Source: Pocillopora verrucosa
Taxonomy: Eukaryota; Cnidaria; Anthozoa; Scleractinia; Pocilloporidae
Assembly (NCBI RefSeq): GCF_036669915.1
Contig: NC_089315.1
Span: 27,823,131 to 27,887,130 of the forward strand
Reading direction: 5' to 3'
Length of the DNA stretch: 64,000 nucleotides
In this document: piece after piece, positions 10,441 to 29,812 of the stretch
Layout: every line of letters begins with the position of its first letter
Position numbering within the stretch: position 1 is the first letter of the stretch
Notes under the pieces: generated by a model
What the model saw: the letters and a program-made list of their open reading frames with translations, nothing else
Databases searched by the model: none
What the model was told of the DNA's origin: nothing
Made by a program: the position numbers and the translations under genes

Positions 10441-13320
10441 TTCCATAAAAACTTGCCCCCCTTAAAAATGTGGTTTTTACTGCATTATTCGACTTCACCC
10501 GGAGAGTGGGATCTGGAAAATTGGCACGTCAGTACCAAATACAAGATGAATGCATCAGGCCCAACTTTTTGTGTATTTTTTTTATCTTAAATATTTGATT
10601 TTTATCTCTTTCTACCATTCCGGAAAGCTTATGGGATAGACAGAGAATCTAACTTCGGCTGGAAACCCAAAGTTCCTTTATCGAGGACTCGACTAAGGAT
10701 TCGTGTCATAGCGCTGTATTAAAATCACTGCGTTTCGGTTCGTTTAGCACCTGACCACACTGAGAATTTCTCACGTCTGTTTTTACACTTGACATTAAAA
10801 CAGAAAAAAGAAAACCAACAGAAAAAAACGACGATTTATTAGATATGTATGACCAATTTAGATTACTGAAATGAATTCCAACTAAAGGTATCATAAAACG
10901 AATGTTGAAATCATCCTAAAATGAAACTACTGCCGACTTCTAATCATATTATAAATTCTGAAAAGTGTCTTGTATCTACGGCATATCTTAAATCAATCAC
11001 TGGTTTCTTTAATTTTTACCGTTTTTTTTTTTTTTTGCTTATTTTGATTTTTTTTATTTTTAACTTTGTATATAAACCACTTAGAACCCATGATTCCTCG
11101 ATTCATTCAGACGAGGGGCTAACGCTCGAAACTTCAACTTTAGAATCTCTTAAAGGTGGCCAATTTTCACCATCCATCTAGTTAATAAAACCAAACGAAT
11201 CTTTTTGGTTTTTATTGAGTATTAAAAAAAAACAATGACTTCAAACATCGAAAAAATGTTTGTAGATCTATGTCACAGCGTTAAGTGTTATTAGAACGTG
11301 ATAACATGTAGTGTGGGAGTTTAAATTTTGTTTGAACTGCTTGAAATGTGTGTTTTTTCTTTAGGACTTCCTGTCAATTTCTTGTCATTGACATGTTTCC
11401 ATATATTTTCTGTCGAAGTGAAATTCTGCTTTCGTTGCCTTTTTTAAAAAATGTTGCTGTAGTTGCTGTTTAGATTCTTCGATTACACATGCTGCAACAT
11501 TATTCTGATTTATTTTTTTTGTTCATGAGTAGTTCAATACAATTGAAATTGAAAAATGAATACGAAATAATAATAACCAAATGTGTGACTGAGAAAGACA
11601 ACAAGGTGAAAAAAGGAATGATGGACTAAACATGCATAGAGAAGTGTCAGAAAAGATGCATTACAAATTATTATTGACTAACAATTGAACTAATTACATG
11701 TATTTTTGCAGCGTTCTCAGCACATTATCCATTTTGAACTATGGTATATTCTTCTTTAGAAGAGTTCTCGAGATTATAGACAGAGGATGAACATTATTCT
11801 TTTCAAGTCTCTCAAAGTCGTAAGAATTTCTTCTACAAAACTTGTCATTGATTTGAATTAGTTCAAGTTCAGAAATGAAGTTTGATGATATAACAAATAT
11901 TAGCGCAGCTTGGCGACGAAGCTTTAAGGCTGTACTGTTTTAATGAAAGCAAGGATGGAGGAAACAAACCTAATTAAATAAAATTATAAACTGTGAAATA
12001 AATTGTCCGCGAAATCGAATATTGTTTCGTCAAAAGCGAAAAGAAATAAACTTAGAGAGAATTTCTTTTAGCCGCCTATTTCAGATCAAAAGTATATACT
12101 TGAATTCGTGGTTTCGCATCTTAAGAAACATGATTTAGTACTGATTTGATGAAAGTTAATTAGGTACTAAAGCGTTAATGTTGATTCAACTGTTCATTGC
12201 TTACATGATACAACACGCATATCTATGAAAAAACATAAATTACAAATTGAGGTAACGAGATCTTGGGTTTAACTTTACACAGTTTTTAGAAAGGTCAGAA
12301 ACCATTCTTTGTTCGCCCTACTACCCTAACATACACAGGATAGAAAAAAAAAGAACGAAAGGTAGGTAATTCGATCCCAGGTAAAGTTACTCCAAATATT
12401 TGCGGGTCAACCTTGATCGAAATACGTTTCCTCAAAAATAAGTTAAAATCTTAAGATGTGCGTGGATTATTGATAAAATACATTTTCATAAATAATAGAT
12501 GTGATGTTCACTGTGAAGCGTAAATTCCCTTGCTACCTTTTCGTGGCAAACAGCCAACACAACTTTTACTATCTAAACGTTTTAGTGCGGTATCAATTTT
12601 TCATCAGGATCCAGACCTTTTTTTTCGACTTTAAAAAAATATACTGTATCTTATAGCGGGAAAGATCAAGAAATGTTCAATCGTTTCTTCTTAAATTGGA
12701 AAACATCTAGTGTCTATGGTCAGAATTTCTTCTCGAATGGATAGTCGAAATCGCGGCTTCGAAAAGGAACTCGTGCAATAAATGTTGTGACCATCGTTTC
12801 GCAAAATGGTATTAGCGTATAAAAAAGGCACGCTTGTTACTAGGTGTTAGCACGATTATATTAATTCTTGGAAGGTTTCGTGTGTTGCTGAAAACCATGA
12901 ATGATTGCTAACCTGTGAGATGTTAATTTTTAGAGCCCGGTTTTTGCGCTGTTACTTTTTTTATTCTATTTCAATTTTTCAATTTTTTTTGTAATAAGAA
13001 TTAGATAATCAGTTCCCTACGCATTGTTTGATGAGTTTTGGCGGAATATATTTACCATGGCAACGATATATGACGTCATAAGTAACCAAGTAACCGGAAG
13101 CCGAGACCTACCTTCATATAATTCCCCTGGTTGCAATTTACTTAATATTAAAAAAAATCAATTCGATTACGTCAACCCTACCAACTTGAATGGTACGAAG
13201 TTGGCCTCATGTCCCAGCCATAGTATGCCTGGTAAGCCTGGTCTTGTGCAGCCTATCCCACTTTTTTCATACCTATGTGTGTGGGTTGGTATGAAAAGGT
13301 CTTATTTTACCGACCTATTC
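10441..13320. other. Intergenic spacer between gene 1 and gene 2
   Basis: AT-rich sequence in which I see no convincing exon on either strand. The only recognisable element is a half copy of the palindromic repeat at 11107-11185. The regulatory region of gene 2 must lie in its right part, but I cannot point to a clear core promoter. Confidence 0.6.
11107..11185. repeat. Dispersed palindromic repeat, fragment B
   Basis: One arm only: gacgaggggctaacgctcga, then an aaaggtggcc block and an agttaataaaacc end. This matches the right arm of copy A. Confidence 0.7.
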
Positions 13321-13342
13321 CACAGATACGGTGAACTTCATA

Positions 13343-19518
<6,176 letters not shown>

Positions 19519-21900
19519 CGTGATTACTCTCAGTGAAAGCCATATACAGGTAAATCTGTGATTGCAATATGTGAAAGAGTTTCGAGCCATTTTGTGTATT
19601 AAACCTTTGACCCCTTAGAGTAACTAGCATCTAATTTCTTTTTACACTATCAAACCTGAACCAAACATGAAAGTCACGAGGATAAAGAAAATGGATCAAT
19701 ATCACTATCTGGGCAACTGTCCACCTACCCCTCCCTAACTCAACAACAGTCAATTGACAACTAGTTAAGGTTAATGTTGGGTTAGGTAAGGGGTAGGTGG
19801 GCAGTTTCCCAGATACTGATATTAATCCAAGAAAATTATCTTCAACCAGAGAAGCTCCTCATTGTAAAACAAATTTTCTTCGTCAACACCTTAGGAAATG
19901 TATGGAGAACAGTTTAGAGAATACGCTTATTTCTTCCCTCTCCAGCAGAGAAAGCTGTAATTTCTTTCGCTAATTTCTGTTCAATAATTAGAATATCATG
20001 TCGACGACGACGATGACGATATTAGGAAAAATTCGCTCTTCTTGAACCTATTAGAACTGAACTTAAAGCAGAAATTACGTGTAAAGGTGTTGCTTGTGAC
20101 AGGTAATACTATCATCATGGTTAATTTTATGACATCAAAAATGATCAGTGCCACCCTATGGGACAGAGATGTTACAAGATAGGTTTGATGATTGCTGCTT
20201 TTAGTTTTTTTTCCTGTTTTTCCTTCTTATTTTCACTTTTTGTTCATTTTATCTTCTCCAGGAATGACCAGTTATTGCCACTCAGTATAGGTCAGACATA
20301 GATGGAAAATATATCAAAAGTGTTTAGAAAATCCTCTACTGTAACATTATCAAAAACGTGTATTATGTTAACGATAAAATGGCTTTTGAAATCAGATCTC
20401 GTGTTGTTGTTTTTGCCGCTACTGTCATCTGAAAAGCTCTGGGTAGCTATAGTAAAAACCTTACTTGTTTCTCCCACTGCTTTATTCCTAACGGGAAATA
20501 TCAGCCACCGTTACGGTAATTTCCTTAATTTAGGGGAGGTAAATTGTACACAAGAATTATGCAAAAAAACAAACAAAAAACCAAAAACAAAAAAAAATAT
20601 ATATAGGTCGTTGTGCTCATTCAAGACTTAAAGACAATCGTTCCTCTTTACCTGGTCTGTTGATTGAAAAACAATACCATAACCTAGGAATTCGCGCGCT
20701 TGTTCGCCTGATTACGTTATTTTTATGCGCAGTAGAGGGTGCGCCATGCAATACTGAGGAACACTTTAAAGAAAACGTCTCGCCTCAGTGACTAAAAGCG
20801 AGCGTAGGGACTAAGTTTAAGTCATTTTCACCTAGATTATGCCTAAAGAAGAAGTGTTCCCAGAAGATATACACAACCAGATAATTAAATTTCTAAATAT
20901 CTCATTGCTGCTTAGCTTTCAATTAGCACTTACGTAATGTGGCATAGTCACAATAAGCGCCTTAATTTTTTAAGGAAGCCTTGATATGTTTTTCATTTAT
21001 TTTTGGTGCTGCAAAATTAAAATAAACTTTTAAACCTTGCGAGCGAAAGCACCCCGCCTTAATACAGCTTAACTCACAGAATGTCCCCATACAGTTGGAA
21101 AATAATCCTTACCAGCGACGATATTATGAATAAAGATGTTTCATCCCTTTAGATTCGAAGAGTTGCTGAGTGCAGAAGCAAACAATAATTCGTGGTCTTT
21201 TTTTCTGGTATACATATTTGTATTTTAAATGTATATTTCCTCACTTTAAGTTCTTGCAGGTACTTAAACAACATTTCACCTCTGCGAGGGATCTTGAAAG
21301 TCACGACGCCTCAACATGCTTAAAATGATTCCATTCTCATGAATGCGCTTCCCTCGCTTTTAGTCTTTAAAGGTGCAAATGATCTTGCCAGCTTAGAAAT
21401 TTCTATGCCTTCACATGCTCAAAGGATTTCCTTCTCTTAAATCGAAATTTTGAAAATGTGATGATATTGACAATAGTAAACTAATTAATTTCTGTATTTT
21501 TCCACGTAGTTATTCCCTTGTCTCAGCTTGAAGGTTAGAGGCTTAACTGTCACTTACTGTCACTTAAGTATCTAATTTGTCACCTAGGTATTTTCTCAGT
21601 GTTTATTTAAGAGATCGATAATCACATTCGGCGTGATTATGCGACCCGCGTAACCATCGTAATCGAGTCAATTTGAGCATTCTAACTGAATTCGCCCCTT
21701 AAGTTTGGTAACTGAAAGAAATAAGCTAGCGTTTGAACTTTGACAGTCAGGAAATCAAGATGACTTAACAAGCTTCAAATTGTCTCATTTCCAAAAAGTA
21801 AATTATAAAATCATGTTAACATTATTTAGTTAACTGTCAGCTATTTATTCACCTGACTAAGCGTGTGAACTTCACAGGTGTTATTTACACAGAAATTACC
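19519..21900. other. Intergenic spacer after gene 2
   Basis: I see no exon here. The stretch holds the 3'UTR of gene 2 (no clear AATAAA close to the stop), a MITE-like palindrome at 19693-19828 and sequence duplicated at 26.8-28.9 kb. The (GAC)n-like tract near 20000 and the A-rich tract near 20560 are low complexity. Confidence 0.6.
19693..19828. mobile_element. 136-bp MITE-like palindrome with 8-bp target-site duplication
   Basis: The terminal inverted repeats are ggatcaatatcactatctgg on the left and the complement-like ccagatactgatattaatcc on the right. The element is flanked by aagaaaat at 19685-19692 and again at 19829-19836. The paralogous segment near 26845 reads straight through without it. 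An 8-bp duplication fits the hAT, P or Merlin superfamilies, but the termini do not settle which. It has no coding capacity. Confidence 0.8.
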
Positions 21901-21920
21901 AACTTTCTTTTTTGGTTCCT

Positions 21921-21987
21921 TATAAATCCAATTTAAAAAAATTTCTCTTCGCGCAGATCGTAACGTCCTGGGAGTAGAGCTTGGAAG
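21921..21987 (+). promoter_or_regulatory. Candidate TATA promoter and untranslated first exon of gene 3
   Basis: TATAAAT at 21921-21927 is followed about 30 bases later by a short stretch ending cttggaag, then gtatgt, a good donor at 21988. The block is conserved at the equivalent place in units 2 and 3. The matching acceptor (atttag, ending 22756) lies just upstream of the ATG of gene 3. The role is inferred from position and conservation; no start-site data are available. Confidence 0.45.
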
Positions 21988-22787
21988 GTATGTTTTCCTT
22001 TGGTATAAGTTCGTGAGATTGTTCGTATGAAGTCTTTCTTACATCAATGTATCTGTAGTCACCATAAGGGATTCCTACAGGTTTTTCCTTAATCTTCAGA
22101 GGTTTGTGATTCGGTCAATTTCGCATTGGCTTCATTGAGCTCTTTCAGTAAAGATTTGGATCGAATTGCTAGTGAAGTAAGATGCATTTAGTGAGTCCGT
22201 TTAAAGACAAAATATATGCTCAATGACTAAAAACGTCTGGAATGTCGCAAATGTGAAATTCGCGGACTGTTGATGAGATAATTTTTCTTTTCAACTATCC
22301 CCACTAAGCAATGTCCTGCTTCGACTTAGACTGAAAAAACGTTTTAGCTAGTAATTTACATCTCTTCCTCGTAACATTATTTCTTTTTCACCGATCATCT
22401 TATTAGAAGTCACTCGAAGAATACTGAACTCTTCGGGACTGGTCATTAGAGACCTTTATCAGTTAGGACGGCAACGCTAAGGAAGACGCCGATTCAAAAA
22501 TGAAAATATATTTATAGTTGGAATCTCGCGAATGATTGGATGTATTCAGAATAACATATGAGAGGGAAGGTTTCCTTTTCTGGTGACAGGGTAGTGGTCA
22601 TTGAAAGTCTTGAATTTTATTCCCAGGCGAGAAGGATAACTGACTCCTCCCCTCCTCTTACGCTAGCTCCTAGTCTCTATGATGCTACTGCAGGATTCCT
22701 TTTTAATCATTTTGCTTGTTCTTAAAATGTCTGCATTTTTTGTTTTTTTAATTTAGGTACATCAACTGAGAGCATATTAAAAGCGCA

Positions 22788-23786
22788 ATGGAAGTTCTTT
22801 ACTCCTTGTTGATCATTCTTTTTGTGGCTGACACCTGCTGCAGCCAAACGTGCTCGAATGCAAATTGGTGGCATACTTTTGACCGAGAGGGATGGTCTTA
22901 TTGTGACTGCAAAAATCAATACATGACTGGTCTTTGGAGGAATGATGCTAAAGGTTCAGATGATGGTATCTATCTCATAGAGCATGTTAAGTGTTGTGTT
23001 GCGCCTTACGGCATGAAAGATGTGCCAGCATCCTGCAAGACAGCCAACTGGTGGGGAGTTCTTGATAGGTAATTTGGCAAAAAAATTTATAGGTTTTTTT
23101 CATTCTAACGTTAAAAAAACAATTATTACTTTTTTGTTGCATTTATGTTTTTATTTTCTACCTCATTTTCCTTTTTTTTTACTTCACGATAGCACTAACA
23201 CGTGGGCAACCTGTCCAGATGGGTATTTTATGGGAGGTCTTTATAGGACAGGGAAAAACCATTGGCTGCATAACATCGAAGAGGCTCGATGCTGTAAGCC
23301 AGAGGGCTTGCCAGATAAATATGCAGACTGCTATAATGAGAATGTTTGGGGTTCGTTTGATGGTAAAGGACTTAGCGAGTGCAAGCGAGAGGGCTACTAC
23401 ATGGCTGGGATATTCAGAGGGAAATGTGACAAACTGTACTGTCTTGAAGAGTTTAAATGTTGTCGAATGATAGGTAAACGCGATGATACCATAATTTATA
23501 TAATAAGCTGGGATTATGGTAAAGCCATTATGATCTCTATTCATACAAGCCAGCTTAAATCCAATGTTCAAGGTGTTACGCTCCACTCTTGCGTACTTCT
23601 TTGATGTCAAATTATCCCATTACAACTCCACACATGACTGCACATTGTTAACTGTGTGATAAACTAGAATTATTCCCTCATATTTTAATGCAAATCCATT
23701 AATGAGGAAATCAAGACATTTCTTCTTCTTTCTTAGCTATTGAAGGCCCGCCCATCCAAGCTGATGAAACAAAAAGCAAAGAGTAA
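22788..23786 (+). CDS. Gene 3: small secreted protein with three WW-CC modules
   Basis: Coding exons are 22788-23068, 23193-23473 and 23737-23786 (TAA), 203 residues, phases 2 and 1. The signal peptide MEVLYSLLIILFVADTCCS is followed by module 1 (CSNANWW to VKCC), module 2 (CKTANWW to ARCC, split by the first intron after GVLD) and module 3 (CYNENVWGSFDGKG to FKCC). A short acidic tail, AIEGPPIQADETKSKE, ends the protein. The triplet has the same intron positions and phases as each triplet of gene 2 but no EGF tail. The stop lies 14 bases before a probable 3'UTR intron (23801-24054). The module is spaced somewhat like dermatopontin repeats, a weak resemblance. A secreted lectin or matrix role is speculative. 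Confidence 0.88.
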
Positions 23787-24159
23787 TTCCCAAAAACCAG
23801 GTAAATTTCCTTGTTTTTATCCCTTTTCCTTTGACTTTCAGTGGTTTCTTTTTAAATGCAATGAGTTTTTCTCTGAAAAGAGGAAAAACATTGTTAAAGA
23901 CTTTGTGTGACGTCAGGCTCATAACTATGAAAATCGTTTCTGAATGAACAATTGACAAAGGAATTAAATAAGATAAATCATTCAAATAAATAAGGCGAGC
24001 TCAATCATAGAGTTTTGAGTATAATCATATTCAGGTTTCCTCTCTCTCTTCTAGATTCGGCGTGCGGTAGAGGCTAGGTGATGGGTTAGATGGAAATTTT
24101 AAACGCAAAAGTTTTAAACGTACGTCTATCATATGGGAATAGTGTTCCATGACGTCAAA

Positions 24160-24165
24160 AATAAA
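24160..24165 (+). terminator. Polyadenylation signal of gene 3
   Basis: AATAAA in a probable untranslated last exon that starts at 24055 after cttctag. The same signal is kept at the matching place after genes 4 and 5. Confidence 0.65.
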
Positions 24166-24189
24166 CGTGTTGTTAGTTCAAATTTCGTT

Positions 24190-25700
24190 GTAAGACTGTT
24201 GTTTTACTTTATGTATTCCTACACCTGAACGTTGTAACCTTGGTGTCTTTTCAAAAACAGCGGTCAAACTTCGGCGCATGTGTGAACTTGTTATAGCAAG
24301 TGGCTTTCAGGCCTCTCATGGGAGTCATGAAAACTATTTAACCCCTTTACAATGACCAGAATTGCGGTATAATTTCTTCTTAAAGTGAAAAAGCAAGCAC
24401 TAGAGTGAAAATGAAATGAATGCCATTTCAAGAAGCTATTAAATTTCCTGAAGAGTATCGAGAACAGTGTGAAGAGTATGAACATCGATGTTAGGGTAAA
24501 AACATTTTTCTTGATACTGGTCAAAACAAAAAGTTGATCAATAGATACCAACAAAGAAAAGCTTTATGTTCGGGAAGTTTCGAGTTTTTCTTTTACCCAA
24601 CCATTTTTGTTAGGCGAGGACCTAACAGCTGCTGTCCGGCAAATGAGTCGACTCTTTCCCCTCTCCTCTCGAGCGGATTCAAAAGAGCGGCTGTTATCGA
24701 GTCTGGTACATTTTGGTTTGCCAGGGTCACGCAATAGTTGATCTGAGGAAGCCGAGTGGAAGCCTCTTACGTGGGTTTCATTGGGAATGAGATTTTATTC
24801 TTTTTCATTTCCTTTTGAGAAAAGAAAAATTATCAATTTGAGCAAAGCGAACTTATTTGTCAACAGGTATTGCCTCGGATTGAATATTTCATATCACTTT
24901 CTCCAAATTAATAAATTTCTTTTTTTTTTCAAGAGATTTTCATGTTCCAACTAACATCAAGTTTTCTTTTGGGACATTAGTACCTATCATCCTACTCAAC
25001 AGGTGGATACACGCTCTAAAACCCTCAGAAAGATGAGCTCCCTCCCGCTGAAATTAGAAACTTACGTATCTCTGTAGACGTGTGCGTTCTGGTTAATTAT
25101 CAAAAACAAGGCGAGTATCTATGTTCTGGATAATAGAGTTAAATTCGAAGCACATTTCAGAGCTCAGATGGCTTCGTCAGACCAGAGGGTGAGAAACTTA
25201 CTTCGTCTCTTCGGAGATTTAGGATTCTAAAATACAACCTATCAAGATAACATTTCTACAACCCGACGTTATCCTGAAATATCCAACTTGATGATAATAA
25301 GATTGCCAACAGATATTGTTGTCGAGCTAAAAAACATCCACGACGAGATGCGATTTCTTCTCAAAAAAAAAAAAGAGAAAGAAATCTTCCCACTTTCGAG
25401 TCACGCTTATTGACAGAAACTTTTTGACGGACGACTTTTATGCAATGACTGATATCTCGCCTTCGATGGTGTGCTCTCTCCGATCTGTTCACACTGAACC
25501 TAAATGAAAACAATTTATATATTGTCCGATCACTAGTACTGGACGCCATAGTGCAAACAGAGAGGAAAAAAAGACGATCAACGTAACTTTCCTTTATATG
25601 AAAATATTCTGTAGTCAGTCATCAGTCCCACGCATTTCCCGTGATTCATCATACAGTAGGAAGAAAGGCTGGAATCCGTGGTGTATTTAGCGAGTCTTAC
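24190..25700. other. Spacer after gene 3
   Basis: Non-coding as far as I can see. It is duplicated downstream of genes 4 and 5 (for example cctctcctctcgag and gatatctcgcctt). Short open frames here are not conserved between the copies. Confidence 0.6.
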
Positions 25701-25711
25701 CTAATGGTAAG

Positions 25712-25714
25712 ATG

Positions 25715-25746
<32 letters not shown>
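25712..25746. repeat. (AAT)n microsatellite
   Basis: A pure run of ata/aat triplets at the junction between duplication units. Confidence 0.95.
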
Positions 25747-25748
<2 letters not shown>

Positions 25749-25910
25749 GATTCTAATGGTGATAATGATTATATTCGTTTAACAGTCATAATGATTATGA
25801 TAATTAAGGTCATAACACCAATAACGACAACAGTTACGATGACAAAACGAATAAATTTATCAACTTTGTTGAATATCGAAGGTGTAAAGGTATCAATATC
25901 GTCCAAATGT

Positions 25911-26830
25911 ATTAGATATAACAATCCATGTAAGAACGGAGTCAAATGTGTCAACTTCCCAGGAAACTATCGCTGCGATTTTAAAACTGGATACACTAGA
26001 AACAATTGTGAAACGGGTGCGCAATTACCTTTGATCACTAAGTTAGTTAGTTAACGCTAGTAAGTTAGGTACCGGGTAAAGGGGTTTATTTGAAAAGAAA
26101 TTGAGGTACTACGTTGCCAGAGCGAAAATAAGTTAGATGCACTAGTTACGAGTCACTTACTCATTATATCAATTCTGACTTTATAATACACAATAAGTCC
26201 TTTTTTAATTTGTTATAAGTACATGCACACGATTTTCCCAAAGAGGTCACGCTAAAAAATACAACAGATGTTTATTCATTATATTTGACTCAGCATTCTT
26301 TTTATGTACCCTTTTTAATTTATTTGCGAAAGAAGCCTTATGAAAGAAACATGAAACAAGAAACAACTAAATGATGAATAATGAAATAAAAGGACAAGAG
26401 ACATCGTTAACCACTTCAACATAAAAATATTAAAAAGCTCAAGAAGTCTCAACCAAGCTGTGTTCTATTGTAAAGCACGCAGGAAGCGGCTAGAGCAGTA
26501 AGAATTCAAAGGGAAACATAAGACATTGTTGAGTGAAAAGAAGATAAAAATTAAAACAGCGCTAAAAGGGAACTTTCTGGGTGAATCGCTGCGATTGTAT
26601 ACCTGGATACAGAGGAAACAACTTTTAGATCTGTGTCGAATTACTGCATTTTGAACCCTTTTGCTTCAAATATATTATTTGAAGAGCTGAAGACGGTTAT
26701 GTCCAAAGCAACCTTTAATGTGGGGATTGGATTGGATATTAAATGTACTGTCTTTTATTTTAAGACATTGATGAACGCTCGACCAATCCGTTTCAAAATG
26801 GAGCTTTCTCTCTCTTCTCACACTATCGAC
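25911..26830 (+). pseudogene. Degenerate duplicate of the gene 2 EGF tail
   Basis: Three relics lie in the same order as in gene 2. At 25911-26015 is an EGF exon that kept NNPCKNGVKCVNF but lost the acceptor and the DINEC start, with Cys changed to Phe in the CDF motif. At about 26580-26630 is a half exon (NRCDCIPGYRGNN). At 26766-26815 the counterpart of exon 18468 reads IDERSTNPFQNGAF, with two Cys lost. Intron sequence around them matches 17640-18470, so the copy arose by segmental duplication and then decayed. Confidence 0.85.
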
Positions 26831-27699
26831 ATGAAGGTCATGAAAATTATCGTCAACCCAAGAAGCTCCTCATTGTAAAACAAATGTTCTTCGTCAGCAC
26901 CCTAGGAAGTGTATAGAAAACAGTTTAGAGAGAATACACTTATTTCTCCATCTCCATGAGAGAAAGCTGTAATTTCATTTGCTAATTACTGTTCAATAAG
27001 TAGAATAACATGTCGACGACGACGATGACGATGGCGATGATGATGATGATTAGGAAAAATTCGCTCCTCTTGAAGCCATTAGAATTGAGCTTAGAGCAGA
27101 AATTATGTGTAAAGGTGTTGCTTGTGACAGGTAATACTGTCACCATGGTAAATTTCATGGCATTAAAACTGATCAATACCACCTTAAGGGAAAGAGATGT
27201 TACAAGATAAAGGAGATGATTGCTGCTGTTTTGTTTGTTTGATGCTATTCCTTCTTATTTTCATTTTTGTTCATTTTATCCTCTCCAGGATATCATTGCA
27301 ATACAGTATAGGTTAGACATAGATGGAAGATATAGCGCAAGTGTTTAAAAAATCCTCTACTATAGCATTATCAAAAACCTTTTATTATGTTAACGATAAA
27401 ATGGCTTTTGAAATCAGATCTCGTGTTGCTTTTTTTTTTTTCCGCTGCTGTCATCTGAAAAGCTCTGGGGCAGCCACAGTAAAAACTTTATTTGTTTCTC
27501 CCGCTGCTTATTCTTAACGGGAAATATCAGCCACCGTTGCAGTGATTTCCCCAATTTAAAGGGGGGAGGGGGGTTTAAATTGTACACCAAATTATGCCAA
27601 AAAAAAAACAAAACAAAACAAAAACAAAACAAAAAAATATATGTATATAGGTCACCGTGCTCGTTCAAGAGCTAAAGACAATCGTTCCTCTTTACCTGG

Positions 27700-28960
27700 T
27701 CCATTGATTGAATAATTAAACAATTAAAAAATTCCGTGTTCTCGGAATGTGCGTGCACTTATTCGCCTGATTACGTTATTTTATGCGCAGTAGAGGACGT
27801 GCGCGTGCAATAATGAGGAATCACCTTAGAGAAAACGTCTCGCTCTTGTGTCTAAAAGAGAGCGTAGGAACTGAGTTGTCGTCGTTTTCACATACATTAT
27901 GAATAAAGAAGCACTGTCCCTAGAAGAAACAATTTGTAGCGTTACCATCCTTTGCCCCAAAAGCCCTTTTAACTACGGTAATCGTTGATTTCGAAATAAA
28001 TTATTGCTGCTTAGCTTTTAAACCACTCATGTGATGAAGTATAATTGCAACAGAGCCTTTAAGGAGCCTTGATATGTTTTTCATTCATTCTTGGTGATGC
28101 GAAATTAAAATAAACTTTTGAACCTTACGAGCGAAGGCCTAAAGCTCCCCGAATATCCCCATACAATAAGATAATAATCCTTACCGGTGACAATGTTATA
28201 AGTAGAGATATTTCAGCCCTTTTAGATTCGAGTTGCTAAGTGCAGAAGCAAACAATAATTTTTGTTTTTTTTCTTCGTATTTGAGTACATATTTGTATTT
28301 CGAATGAATTTTTCCTCATTTTAAGTTCTTGCAGGTACTTAAAAAACGTTTCACCTCTGCGAAGGATCTTGAAAGGTTAGAAGTCACGACGCCTCAACAT
28401 GCTTAAGATGATTCCAATCTCATTAATGCACTTCCCCTCGCTTTTAGTCTTTAAAGGAGGAAATGATCTTGCCAGCTTAGAAATTTCTATGCCCTCCATG
28501 CTCAAGGATTCCCTACTCTTTATTGATAGTAGTGGGGAGTAAATTAATCATTTTCATTATTTTCCACGTAGTTATTCCCCTGCCTCAGCTTGAAGGTTAG
28601 AGGCTTAATTATTGTAGCTTAAGTATTTATTTTTTCGCCTATTTTCATTCATGAGATCGATAACCACGGACGGTTTGTTTATGCTACTCTGTAACCATTG
28701 CAATCGTACCAATTTGAGCATTCTAAATATATTCTCCCCTTAAGTTTGGTAATTAAAAGAACTAGGCCAGCGTTTGAACTTTGAGAGAGATCTTGCTAGT
28801 TAATAAATCAAGATGACTTAACAAGCTTTAGATTGTCTCATTTCCAAAAAGTAAATTATAAAATCATGTTAACGTTAGTTTAACTGTCAGCTATTTATTC
28901 ACCTGACTTAGCATGTGAACTTCACAGCTGTTATTTACACAGAGATTGCCAACTTTCTTT
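27700..28960. other. Spacer upstream of gene 4
   Basis: I see no exon. The stretch is the diverged copy of 20650-21910, with scattered small indels and simple A/T tracts. Confidence 0.6.
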
Positions 28961-28970
28961 CCTGGTTCGA

Positions 28971-29035
28971 TATAAATCAAATTAAAAATCTACACTTCGT
29001 GCAGATCGTAACGTCTTGGGAGCAGAGCTTGGAAG
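28971..29035 (+). promoter_or_regulatory. Candidate TATA promoter and untranslated first exon of gene 4
   Basis: TATAAAT at 28971-28977 and an exon end ggaag|gtatgt at 29035 repeat the arrangement of gene 3. The matching acceptor (tttttttag) ends at 29793, 20 bases before the ATG. Confidence 0.45.
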
Positions 29036-29812
29036 GTATGTTTCCCTTTGGCATAAGTTCGCGAGATTGTTCGTATATAGCCCTTATTCCTTGTATCAAT
29101 GTATTTGCAGTCATCATAGGGAATTCCTACAGGGTGACCGATATATTTCATTTAGAATGACTTCAGTCTCAGAGACAGATTAGGAGTTCAGTAACTTAAA
29201 ATGTCTAGAAGTTCGCAAGTGTGAAATCCACGCCTTTTGGCGCGATTATTTTAAAACCATCCTCACTGAACAAAGTCAGGCTTTGACTTAGACCGAAAAA
29301 AACATTTGAACAAGTAATTTACATCTCTTCGTGTTTTTTCGCCTCATTACTCTTTTAAATAAGATAATTTTTTTTCACCGATCATCTTGGAAGTCAGCTG
29401 AGGAATAACTCTTTCATTCTGGTCATTCATGTATCACCTGGGGAAGTCGGAAGATTTTGGCTGTGTCAAGACAAAATTTATCCGATCCCCCCAATAGGGC
29501 TCTTTCATATTCTTATGACCCCCCCCTCCTCCCTCACTGGTGGTTAACTTGCAGTCAACTGTCTATAGTGCCCTATAAACAGTTGGAGGATTACTGACCC
29601 CTCCCCTCCTCCTACGCTAACTCCCAGTTTTCAATTTTGCAAGAATGTTCTTCGGTCAATGGCTGATCAGTTCAGAAATCTAAATAAGCGGCGATTGATA
29701 GTATGGTTTAACAATCAATGACGTTGCTGCGGGATTCCTTATTAATCATTTTGTCTGTTCTAAAAATGTGTGCATATTTTGTTGTTTTTTTAGGGACGTC
29801 AACTGAGGGAAT

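Larger units (their letters stand above)
20650..25600 (+). repeat. Segmental duplication unit 1 (contains gene 3)
   Basis: Long collinear similarity to 27690-32220 and 32460-37740. Shared landmarks are a block beginning tttcacctctgcga at about 21270, 28350 and 32466; the untranslated exon ending cttggaag at 21987; the gene; and a block containing cctctcctctcgag at 24660, 31530 and 36450. Gene starts are spaced about 7.0 kb and 4.45 kb apart, so the units differ by large indels. Confidence 0.8.
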
